Below are positions 23,355 to 33,369 of a stretch of 64,000 nt of DNA, one piece after another (positions within the stretch are counted from its first letter, which is position 1; the number at the start of each line of letters is the position of its first letter). The notes beneath the pieces are model-generated. The model made no database searches and was not told where the DNA came from. It saw only the letters and a list, made by a program, of their open reading frames with translations. A program made the translations under genes and the position numbers. Origin of the DNA: Solen grandis (Eukaryota; Mollusca; Bivalvia; Adapedonta; Solenidae); the NCBI GenBank assembly GCA_021229015.1, contig CM037781.1:66528656-66592655 (forward strand). The letters are read 5' to 3'.

Positions 23355-23472
23355 CCTTTAGCTGGTCAGCTTTTATACTGAATTGTTTACAACCAATAGC
23401 AACTACAAAGAAGACACCAAACATACAGACCAGTCATAACAGAACTTTTTACATACAGATGATTTGCGACAA
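21869..23472. other. gene-free stretch
   Basis: No supported gene. Contains a GTT-rich stretch near 22603-22640 and a (CT)n run at 23288-23351. Confidence 0.5.
23288..23351. repeat. (CT)n microsatellite
   Basis: CTCTCT tract, imperfect at its start and pure for about 45 bases. Confidence 0.95.
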
Positions 23473-23549
23473 CGTCCATTGAAAGCCAGGAGGGGCTATC
23501 AGCCTTCTTTTTACATATGCTGATAGCCCCTTCTGGCTTTCAATGGACG
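23473..23549. ncRNA. candidate hairpin RNA (31-bp stem, 15-nt loop)
   Basis: Arms 23473-23503 and 23519-23549 start CGTCCATTGAAAGCCAGGAG and end CTGGCTTTCAATGGACG. All 31 positions pair; one is a G-U in RNA. The loop is CTTCTTTTTACATAT. Stem and loop size are in the range of microRNA or endogenous siRNA precursors, but a small foldback element would look the same. No flanking repeat seen. Confidence 0.5.
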
Positions 23550-24479
23550 ACAAGCAATTATTCTACGATCAGGCATGTTTAAAACCAAACGTCCATATTA
23601 CATTGCGCATTTGTAATATACTGGTAGTCATGCAAGAAAAATATTTCCATGACTTGAGATCATGCTAGCTAGATGCATATTAGCAAAATGTTAATGTCAT
23701 GCCTGGAAAAAAATGCGATGACTTAAAATCATGCTCATACCAGAAACATTCTCGCAATGCCTTTAACCCTTCATCTCATGAATTTATCAAATGGTATATA
23801 GACCATGAAGAAACCGAGCTACAATACTGTATGAGAAAACAGAGGAAACCCTGATCAGACAACATCTATAGGAGCTGTCTGATCTGGTTCTGATCTGTTT
23901 GACAATGTGTTAAAATTAGTTGATATGAAATACAATGTACATGTATAGTGTTAAAGACAAGCGATGTCTTTAAACCATACTAGTCCATATATATGTCATA
24001 GCTAAAAAGAATATCTGAAAGCCATTCCTAGAAACAGTGTGTTTTACATCATTACTAACAGGACTTAGATATTTACAGATAATGCTATATACATCATTGT
24101 TTATGTGACTGTGGTAGAGTAACATTTGAACAGTATATTAAACATCATTATTTTTTCAGCAATGTATCATTAATTAACTTTTTTTTTACACTTATAGGCG
24201 TCACAAATAAAACGTCCGACACATTCTCAGTTAATGGCGTCAGGACATGACAAAATAAAGAAGTAAAGTTATATATCTTATTTAATTATTTTCCGGTTCA
24301 TCAAAACACAAGTTTAGGGCGTACAGCGACATTAAGACTTCGCCCGCTTGATATGATTTTAAACGAGAACTCCCAGGTGTGGTTAAATCCAAAGCTAACC
24401 ATAAAAGAAATTGAACTGATTGCATTTATTTATTTATTAATATCACATATTTCTGAAAATTAATAAAGAGATACTGTCA
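23550..24479. other. gene-free stretch with a decayed MITE relative
   Basis: AT-rich. At about 23763-23900, 'tttaacccttcatctcatga' and 'ccctgatcagacaac' resemble the TTAA MITE end and core, much diverged. Confidence 0.4.
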
Positions 24480-25104
24480 TGTCCGGTGATCTTGCGCGGC
24501 CGGTGATCTTGCGCACTCCGCACTGGAAGTGTATTTTCTGTCGTTTGTTTACGCTATCGTAAGATATTTTCAAGCAAAATTTGTGATTTGGACTTACTCT
24601 GAACCAAAGCAAGGTTAGAAAGTTAAAATATTATCTGTTAAACATGTTTGTTTACATTATTTCGTCATCCTAATAATTTATTCATAAACACGCCCACTGA
24701 CCTATTTTTCCCATTATTCCTGTCTATTCATCCAGTTCAAAGAGTTTACGTCCTGCACGAAAGAAAGATCAATATAACACATATTAAAACTGTTTTCCGC
24801 TATTAAAACGTTGTAAAATTCCTTTTTCCCCGTTGAAATAATAGATGTGAAATAAAGGTGTATCCAGTTGCTATCGCCTGCACATGCGCAAAATCACTGG
24901 ACAATTGAATGTTGGGATTAATCATGGTGGTGAGTGTTTACATTGTTGCACACATATAGTTCAATGAGTTATTTCCAAATAATATCTGTATCATTGTATG
25001 TCTTGAAGATTTTTGCAAATAGGAAAATAATAATGGTTACTCGGTATTAATTTGTTCGTAGTAAATTTGCTGATAAGTGCTTAGGTGCGCAAGATTACCG
25101 GACA
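24480..25104. mobile_element. 625-bp element with 18-bp terminal inverted repeats
   Basis: TGTCCGGTGATCTTGCGC (24480-24497) is matched by GCGCAAGATTACCGGACA (25087-25104), one mismatch. The left repeat is partly duplicated (CCGGTGATCTTGCGCACTCC follows). No transposase frame and no clear target duplication, so it is probably a non-autonomous DNA element of unknown superfamily. Confidence 0.55.
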
Positions 25105-25140
25105 GCATCGTATTTCGCCTCCATTAAGTATTAATCAATT

Positions 25141-25345
25141 GCCGGAGACGACCGAGAGACTTTTCGTATTCCGGAGACGATCGAGAGACTTTCCATATTC
25201 CGGAGTCGTGCGAGTGACTTGTCAGTATTCAAGAATGCCCGAGTGACTCAAGTAATGGAGACCCAAAATTACTTCTCTAACAAGTTCCGTGTGTTCCGAA
25301 AACGCCCGAGTGACTGTTTGAGTCTCTTCGGAGAGCCCGATAAAT
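25141..25345 (+). repeat. minisatellite, ~32-bp unit
   Basis: Units resembling ATTCCGGAGACGATCGAGAG recur five to seven times, becoming divergent (ATGCCCGAGTGACT) to the right. Confidence 0.75.
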
Positions 25346-25729
25346 ATGAGCGTTCTCCAGATATGATTGTTGATTTAAGGTTATCCATCCATCATTAAAT
25401 TATAATCATGGCCCTTCAAATGCTTAAAAAGGCAGTACAAATGTATCCACTGGCTTAGAGTTATAGGCTCTTTTGGTCAAAGTGAAGGATTGCATTAAGT
25501 ATACACTTCTTATGATCACTTAATGGACCATGATCAGTTAAATGATGGAACAGTTACCTTAACATGCGCAAACCACCTTCCCATATCGCATGCGTAAATG
25601 TGCATATGCAATGAATTCCAAAAAAAAAAAAACCCTTTTAAAAAAAAGACATTAATATCAATTAAGAAATCAGAAAGTAATGAATTTCATCATTTAAGTG
25701 TTGTGTTGCCTCGAACTTTAAGTACGAAT

Positions 25730-26830
25730 TAAAATGCTGCCTCGTAAGTCACCTGGCGGGTAGAGCTCATCAAGGTGCATTCACCTGTGAAATGTGGCGG
25801 TTAAGGAATTTTTGCAAGTTCATATTGTGGCCAAAGTAAATATTTGCTATATGGTGACCATGACCTTTGGCCCTGGGACTATAAGTTGGTCTGGCGGATA
25901 TATCTTATGAAGGTGCATACACAGGTGAAGTTTGGAGGTTATTCATTATGTGGCTAAGGTTAGTATTTGCTATATGGGGTCACGGTGATGTTGATCTTTG
26001 CTCTCGTAACCTCAATTGGGTCTGGCCTGTTACAATACAATACTCATAAATGAATTATTAATCATTTTCTATTTTATTTCTTTAATTAAGATATAATGAT
26101 AATACTGAACAATTGCATGTAAATCTGTCTATGTGCCTCTCTCTCTCTCTTTCCCTCTCTCTCTCTCTCTCTCTCTCATTTATATTTAATTTGAGCATAT
26201 TTAGCCGTTTTCCTTTACATCACGTGATAATTTTGTCTCATATGTTATGTATTGTTTGTAATGCTAATGCTTCCTACATGTGTAGGACTTATGCAATGTT
26301 TGTAAATAAAATCGGTAAATCGGGTAGAGCACATCAAGGTGCATACACTTGTGAAGTTTAGAGATCATGGATTGAAGCACGTTCATAATTTGGCAAGGGT
26401 TAATATTTGCTAGTTTGGGCATGGTGACCTTGACCTTTGACCCCGTGACCTCTAAGTGGGTCTGGCTTGAAGAGCTCATCAAGGTGCATGTTTGGAGATT
26501 ATGAATGAAAGCACGTCAATAGTGTAGCCAAGGTTAATATTAGGTAATTTGGGTTACGGTGTCCTTGACCTTTGACCTAGTGACCATTAGTGGGTCTGGC
26601 AGGTAGGGTTTATCAAGGTGCATGCACCTGTGAAGTTGGGGATGGAAGCTCGTTAATAATGAAGCCAAGGTTAATATTTGCAACTCTGTGTCACGGTGAC
26701 CTTGACCCTTTACCCAGTGGCCTCTAAGTTGGTCTGGTGAGTAGAGCTCTTTAAGGTGCATGCACCTGTGAAATTTTGGGGCTGTAGGTGAAAGGACTTC
26801 CGATAAATGGTTAATGGTTAAAGTTTTGTG
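25730..26830 (+). repeat. degenerate tandem repeat, ~120-160 bp unit
   Basis: 'gtagagctcatcaaggtgcat' variants followed by 'acctgtgaagtttggag' recur near 25762, 25905, 26328, 26470, 26610 and 26745, separated by 'ggtgaccttgacctttgacc'. The array is broken by a (CT)n run. ORFs on either strand here are translations of the repeat. Confidence 0.8.
26137..26177. repeat. (CT)n microsatellite
   Basis: CTCTCT tract with one TTCC interruption. Confidence 0.95.
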
Positions 26831-27605
26831 ACAAAAAAGCAAACAGACAAAAAAACAGACAGACAGGCAGACCTGACTTGTTTAAGAAACGATAAAAACA
26901 ATTCTTTATCAACAGTATTTTGAAATAACCACTTTTCATAAAATCCCTGTGAATACCTGTAACCAGCTTTTTTCCCCTAGGAAAAGGTCCAAAGTCAGCA
27001 TAGAATACACTTGATATAGTTTTAGTTCATGACAACTCAAAATTTTTCGCCAGTGTTTTATGATACATGTCCTTTACTACCGTGTTGATGTAAAACCAAT
27101 CTTCGAAATTCACAAAAATAAGGCTACTCCATAATGATGTATTATTATCTTATGATTATTATTACTATATAATCTTCATTATGACATAAGCAGGTGTGTC
27201 GCTGCATGCACGTGACTACGCGGCTAAATCCACGTGATCAGCCGGACAAAAATAAAATGTTCCTTCTTTTTAATACTTTTCGACATTCTGATTATTATGA
27301 ATATAATCGGGGATAGTATATATTTGATATTTCAGCTCCATTTTCAATGAAAAATCTGTCGTGTAGAGGGCTTAATTGTACCTCAGAATGTGCCAGATTG
27401 TACAATTTCTTGTATTTGATATATATTTTTTTATTTTACTTTCCTCGGCGGGGGGAGGGGAGAGAGACAGAAAGAGAGGCATGGTTAAATATGATAGTAT
27501 CCTATCAAAAAAATGCGATGCTCATCGGATAATTCTAATTTTTGACGCACAAACATGGAAATTGAAAATGACGATACACAATTCCTTCGTTTTACACTAA
27601 TAATA
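26831..27605. other. gene-free stretch
   Basis: AT-rich; no gene or repeat recognised apart from a short CAGACAGA run near 26850. Confidence 0.5.
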
Positions 27606-29133
27606 TACTACTCAAAATTTGATAAGGATCACTTTTTCAAGTTTAATTTATTGAATTATATTTGTATAACAAACGACCAAGTTTGCAGCTTTTGTAAAGC
27701 TTGTGTATTCCACACAAAGCAGTATACTGTGTTATCGATTATTTTCTCTATAGCGCTGTTAATTTGCAGGGGAAAAGCAATAACCACGAAAATGGGGTGC
27801 TTGGCGACCTGTATTTTTTTAACATGTTTTAGTCCTACACTTGAAACTCAATCTTTCATCTTGAAAATTGTATGAAATGGCGATTAATCGTTTGAGACAA
27901 CGTTTAAACGTTAAAGAAATGAATAGGGGGGTAGGAATGCTTGAAGCAGGAGCGTCCCAACGTCACGTTGCACATCATCTTGGCGTGTCACCGAGCGTTG
28001 TAGCGAGAATGTGGAATCGCTTTCAAACGCAAGGGAATGTTGTTCACAGACATGGGAGTGGTCGTCAGAGGGCTACCACGAATGCAGTCGATCGTTTTAT
28101 TGTGCTTCAAACGCCACAACCCTCCAGAATGAGGTCCAGAATGCAACAGGGGTTCGGATTTCGACTCAAACAATTCGGAACCGACTCCATGATGTTGGTA
28201 TAAGGGCTAGACGACCTGCCATTCGCGTTCCAATTACGCACAATCACATCAAGGCACGTCTGCAATGGGCCTTAAACGACTGGACTCAGTACTTTTCACT
28301 GATGAGTCAAGGTTCTGTATTGACTTTACAGACAGGCGTGCCCGTGTATGGAGAACGACCAACGAACAGTTTGCACCAGTATGCATAGCTAATCATGATC
28401 GGTGTGGTGGGGGCTCGGTTATGGTTTGGGCAGGGATCAGCATGCAGGGGAAGACCGATCTTCACATCGTCAACAACAGCACACTGACGGCTCAACGATT
28501 CGTCGATGAGGTCTTGGATGTATACGTGCGTCCATACGCTGGTGCAGTGGGCCCAAGTTTCGTTTTAATGGACGACAATGCCAGACCTCACAGAACCAGA
28601 GTGACAAATGAGAATCTTAAAATGACACGACTGTCAGGATTTACTGGCCTGCAAGATCTCCAGGCCTAAACCCAATTGAACATGTCTGGGACATTCTTCA
28701 GATAGCGATTTCAGCTCGCCCTGTTAAGCCAATCACCACCCAGGAGCTTAGACAGGCCCTCTTAGAGGAGTTGGTTTGAATCCCACATGACGCCATACGC
28801 GGGCTTATCAGTAGCATGAGGAAACGGTGTCAAGCCGTATTGGCGTAATCAACGCAAATGGGCACCACACTCGATACTGACATCTTTACACTTTGGGCTC
28901 ACTTTCAAATCATTCCACTTGTATCACCCATGCACAAAAACCTAAAAAGCCACCCTTATCCAGATTACACCGTTGTCACGCTTCAGTGATTAATCAGAAC
29001 ATAACAAAAAACAACAAATTAATACACCTTAATATCAAAATTATCAAAATATCACTTTGAACTAATTAATTGTTGTATACCCATAAAAATATATACAAGC
29101 GAATAAGTGATCCTTAGCATATATTGAGTAGTA
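27606..29133 (+). mobile_element. Tc1/mariner-type transposon with terminal inverted repeats
   Basis: The left end, TACTACTCAAAATTTGATAA, then GGATCACTTTTTC, matches the reverse complement of the right end (ending GGATC and TTGAGTAGTA at 29133). Both ends are flanked by TA (27604-27605 and 29134-29135), the target duplication of this superfamily. Length of about 1.53 kb is normal. It encloses one broken transposase gene. Confidence 0.92.
27877..28849 (+). pseudogene. Tc1-like transposase, frame-broken
   Basis: From ATG 27877 the frame encodes a helix-turn-helix DNA-binding region (GASQRHVAHHLGVSPSVV, then RMWNRF). After about 28090 it shifts frame (TLQNEVQNATGVRIS, then TIRNRLHDVG) and shifts again near 28265. 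The catalytic region then shows LFTDESRF (first Asp), VMVWAGIS, and LMDDNARPH (second Asp). A further shift near 28650 precedes LNPIEHVWD (catalytic Glu), then an in-frame TGA near 28778 and the natural end, VLA, at 28849. All parts of a DDE transposase of about 330 residues are present, but at least three shifts and one stop make it inactive. Confidence 0.9.
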
Positions 29134-29204
29134 TACAAGAGATCCGCACGCGGATGCCAACGCTCCTGGTTTTGTTAATTTTTTAAAGGGAGGTGGATAA
29201 ATAA

Positions 29205-29345
29205 GATAAAAATGGACCTAAGAGTTAAGGGCCGTGGTAAGAATGTATCCCGTGTGATAGTGAACAAGCATGTGAAGTCTGATGACAGACGTTTTAATAG
29301 TTTAGAACTTATGGCCATAGTTTTTTCACTTATTCTTCTTTTTTT
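29205..29345 (+). repeat. dispersed repeat related to 30500-30680
   Basis: Words 'atggacctaagagttaaggg', 'gaatgtatcccgtgtgatag' and 'gatgacagacgttttaatag' match 30520-30640 in the same order and orientation with scattered changes. Confidence 0.7.
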
Positions 29346-30499
29346 TTGGACGGTATTCAGTACTGTATATACATTACTGTTATTAAGTAATATATATATA
29401 TATTAGTATGTCCATTTAAAATGGGTTTTCACTTCCGTTAGGGCATGTGCAAATTGGTATTGCAGTCGAATGTAAAGCTGTGATTGTAATAATTATAAGT
29501 GACCGATATTTTTCTATGTGATTGTTTGGGGGTATCAAATACGTGATTTGTATTTGTTTTAAATAGTTTCCAGTGAAATTCGTCATATTTAATAAGTTAT
29601 AAGTCAGTAGATGTTTGTATTTTAATGATGTTTTTATACATATAGGCCATGACCTACTTATCGCTTCGCTAGTCGGTCTGGACATTGCACATCTCATGTC
29701 TTCCGTATTGAGCTTGTAATTATACATAGTAGTTTAATTATTACATGATTGGTGGGATAAGTAATGCGTCATGTTTATCTTTTTAATATATAACCGTTAT
29801 ATAAGAACACTTGATGTAGTTAATACAGTAAAATCGTCTGTGTAGTGCTGCTGTTTTAATACAGTAATTACCTAAAAATAGCCTTATTTGCACTCTCGGT
29901 AAGAGCGTCGACCAGTACTTTTTCCTATCATGAGATCATGACTTCTATACCAGCTGGGACATTTTTTTTAAATTCTTATTGTTATATTTTTATAGTTTTT
30001 TATAGTACTAGTTTTATACATCCAATATTTTGCTTCCTTTTGATTTAAACATAAATAAAAAAAATAAAAAAAAAACTTCAAAAATCGACCTCTCTATGTA
30101 TAAACAATATATGGATAGTACAATCCTTAGTTTTAAAAAAAAAATCGACCACTCTAGTGATTTTTTTACCCATTCATTCTACATCTTAGATGTAATGTTT
30201 TCGCTGTCAGGATTCAAAGTTTAAATTTCATTGCATCCACAAGATGCATAAAATATATGGAAAATGCTACTAAATTGGGAGTCATATTTTTTAAGCATAG
30301 TGAGACCCGGGACTCGTGCAGAGAAATTTATAAAATAATAACTGCCTCTCTCTCTATAAAAGACCTAATATAAAGAGAGGTTATTTTGTTTTTAATATGA
30401 AGGTCCTGTGCATAGTAAGATTATGAGGTCAAAACAGTAGAAAGGAGAAAGAGAGAGGGGGGCAGTATGCTTATTATAAGCCGTCCATTAAAACAATTT

Positions 30500-30735
30500 G
30501 TTTCATTTAAGGGAGAGACAAATTTGGTCAAAATGAACCTTAGAGTTATGGTTCTTAGTGGGAATGTAGCCCTCGTGATATTGAAACAGTACTAGTATGT
30601 GGAGTTTGATGACAGAAGCTTTAATAGTTTAAAAGTTATGACCAATGTTAAAGTTTTGTTGTTGTTGTTGTTGTTTTTGTTTTTTGTTGTTTTTTAAGAC
30701 GACGACGTCAAAGTCCACGACGACGACACCAGAGT
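30500..30735 (+). repeat. dispersed repeat related to 29205-29345
   Basis: 'atgaaccttagagttatggt', 'gaatgtagccctcgtgatat' and 'gatgacagaagctttaatag', followed by a GTT run and a 'gacgacgacg' tail. Confidence 0.7.
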
Positions 30736-30785
30736 GATGACAATTATACTTCGACATTTTTTCTTTAAATAAAAAAGATTTTCAA

Positions 30786-30965
30786 TACCCTCTGTGACTG
30801 TATTGCCTGTGATGGGGAAACCAACATTTTTTTTTCTTTTACGATTATGGATGGTTGCATTGGGTGACCATGCGTCTGTAGAGGGTTATTGATATACATA
30901 ATACACACATATAGTTAACAATCAAATTCTTAGTCCGTGACACTCTGTGAACGAGCTGTTTAAGT
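30786..30965 (+). repeat. dispersed repeat, copy 2
   Basis: Same ordered words as 14010-14195 (tattgcctgtgatgg, tggttgcattgggtgac, actctgtgaacgagctg). Confidence 0.6.
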
Positions 30966-31189
30966 TGAAACTTTCGCTACTGTGTTGAAGTTTTAGCTGC
31001 CGCAGATAAATCTCTTTCTAGAAGCAGGAAGAATCGAATCATTTTGTATTGTAAGTGCGTAAGTCGAGAAGTGTAAGTAAGAAATGTATTGACATTTTCA
31101 AAAATGTCAAAATGTTCGGACTTTCATACAGGAAATAAGAATATTTTTACCTATATTTGGTTAAACGTTTAACCAAAAACTATTCCGCA

Positions 31190-31410
31190 CACCTTTAACA
31201 CAGTGCATAACCATATCGACAGGCTTTCTGCATTCGCACCGGTCACTCTCTGCCATAAACAAAATGCACAATGGAAAGAGGTCCTAGAAAAAGACAAGTG
31301 GTCACTTTAAACAAGTTGCTCAAAATTCAATCGATTGCACGGAACACTAGAATATCTTTGAGTGTCCCTTTTCAATTATCAACAACTGCGCTCCAAATCT
31401 CGGACAAACC
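31190..31410 (+). pseudogene. inverted, decayed copy of USP exon 3 and flank
   Basis: Matches the reverse strand of about 33270-33490. 'cactctctgccataaacaaa' and 'gaaaaagacaagtggtcact' align with the USP exon 3 text, and similarity continues into the flanking intron (GTTGCTCAAAATT, TTTCAATTATCAACAA). At the exon end the splice donor present in the 33-kb copy (CAGGTGAGTTGC) is reduced to CAAGTTGC, a 4-base loss including the donor. It lies in the opposite orientation about 2 kb downstream of the real exon, so it is a local inverted duplication that has lost function. Confidence 0.75.
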
Positions 31411-31840
31411 ATTTATCCTCTGCTATCCTCTGCTTTCGGTTTTATTAGTGCACGGGAGGTCTCTCTGCACACCATCTTCTGAAGCCATGCAGGCTCTCTC
31501 ATGATTTCTCTCATTGTTTACGGAAAGGGAAAAAAGGAAAAGTGACCTTACCCCTAATTGGTGTTTTCATTATCGTATCATGTATGTAATTTGTAGTGTT
31601 TTCCGTCATAGTCAGATACAAATCTAATAAAAGTATGTATGTGTTATTTATTTTTATAGCTATCTTAACTCATTTTGTCAATGAAAAAAAACATAAAGGA
31701 TTAATTTCATCTAGAGTACTAGTTATTTTAATAATTCTCATATTTTAATTCAATCGCTTATTCCAAAACGTACGCGCAAATAGGAGCCATACTTGAATTT
31801 TCCTTTAAAAAATAAAAAATAAACAAAAATGATGTATCAT
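31411..31840. other. gene-free stretch
   Basis: AT-rich; nothing recognised. Confidence 0.45.
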
Positions 31841-32066
31841 TTAACCCTTTCCCTCATATAGACTCATTTTGACGCAATCACTAGGTACCACATAAAGCCT
31901 GATCTGCAGAAAACCACAGTTAAACCTTACCAAATTTAATTATAAAGTCCTCATTTCCAGACCACTGAGGAGCAGCGAACAGCATAAAACCTGATCAGCC
32001 TGCGATCTGGTTTTATGTTGTTCGCATAGGTCTTTTCATGGTTTCTTCTATGAGGGAAAGGGTTAA
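31841..32066 (-). mobile_element. TTAA-flanked MITE, copy 3 (palindrome shortened)
   Basis: TTAA at 31841-31844 and 32063-32066, termini as in the other copies but in reverse orientation. The central palindrome has lost about half of its second arm (AGCCTGCGATCTGGTTTTAT), leaving 226 bp. Confidence 0.88.
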
Positions 32067-32312
32067 GCATACAAGGTGCTAAAATTATTGCCGCGTTTGA
32101 CAATGCAAAAGAAAAAAAAACGTTCATTAATTTATCAACAGTATTCATTCTTTTTAAGTGGATCATGTCTTAGTTGGTAAACTTCTTGATAAAAGTCGAG
32201 AATTAACTATGATAGTTCAATGGGTATGGAAATATGGTAATGTCGATGAATAAAATTCAGTTATAAGCGTATTTCTCAAGATTATGGTGGTCGCGTAGAA
32301 CAGATACATGTT

Positions 32313-32569
32313 TTGTTGTTGTTGTTGCATTGGGATTTACCGTCGCTGCGATAGTATTTCAATCATATAGCGACGTCCAGCTAATTACAGGTGAAGGAAG
32401 ACCCCGAGAACACAGAGGTACCCGGGTAGAACCACCGACCTACCGCAAGCCAGCTGGAAGGCTTCCTCACATGAAAAAATCCGAAGTCCCTACCGGGATT
32501 CGAACCCACAGCGGTGAGGGGCTGAGAGATTTGTAGTCCACGACTGTAACCGCTCGGCCACGGCGGCCC
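32313..32569 (-). mobile_element. tRNA-derived SINE
   Basis: Full copy on the minus strand: head GGGCCGCCGTGGCCGAGCGG, T-arm GGGTTCGAATCCCGG, core AAGCCTTCCAGCTGGCTTGC, 3' end CGACGGTAAATCCCAATGCA and an (AAC)n tail. The head keeps A-box- and B-box-like sequence of a Leu/Ser-type long-variable-arm tRNA. Confidence 0.92.
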
Positions 32570-33369
32570 TTACATAACTGTATGATGACTAAAAACATGT
32601 ATGTAATTTCAAAGCCTACGAATATTTATGCTGCAAAGTTCTGTTGCTGTTTATATGTTTGATGGATTTTAAATGTTTGGTAGGCTTATTTAAAAGATGT
32701 CTTTTTAGAAAATAATTATTCACTTTAATATCAACTTTCAGTTGCCGTAGCAACGCGAGGAGACCGACCTTTAAGTTTTACTTTAGTATGAATGAACAAT
32801 ATCCATGCGAGAAGAAAAATAAGTGAGATTTTAATCTTTAATGAAAAAAACTCATATTTCCTCACGGTTGCATCTGTTGTGTTAAGCATATCGAATGTAA
32901 ATTAACTTGTAGACAAATCTTAACACAAAACTGACAATCTATTCTTCTTGAATAGAACAGAAAAGGAATAAATGAATTGCGATAGACAAGACAATGTTAC
33001 TTCACGACATTAATAAACACAAAGTACGCTAACAGCATACTTTTGAAAAACAATCGCTGGCTAAATGCAGAGAGCCTGCCTGTGCTTCAATAGGTGATGT
33101 GCAAAGATATCTCCCGTGCACCAAAGAAGGGGGGTATCAAGAAATTCATATAAATATTGGCCAATTTATCTTGAAGAATATACATAAAAAATAAATAGAT
33201 GCTTATATTATGAATATAAAGCATTAACTCGCTTAAGCCTGTAGAAAGTGCTGAGGTTATGTTCCATGTTGGTACATCACTAAATTGTTGATAATTGAAA
33301 TGTGGACACTCACATTCACAGCAAAGATATTCGAATATTCCGTGCAATACTTAATTTTGAGCAACTCAC
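32570..33369. other. gene-free stretch (possible USP intron)
   Basis: AT-rich; no exon-like segment found on the minus strand after the donor of USP exon 3. Confidence 0.45.

Larger units (their letters stand above)
29134..31189. other. gene-free stretch with dispersed repeats
   Basis: No supported gene. Two related repeats (29205-29345, 30500-30680) and a second copy of the 14010 repeat (30786-30965) lie here, with AT runs and a GTT run near 30657-30680. Confidence 0.5.

Noticed and set aside
25730..26830. Tandem array considered as a CRISPR-like or coding repeat
   Set aside because: Units are long, degenerate and contiguous without unique spacers, and the frames are broken; this is eukaryotic noncoding repeat.
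27988..28495. Minus-strand ORFs opposite the Tc1-like transposase
   Set aside because: Antisense shadows of the transposase gene.
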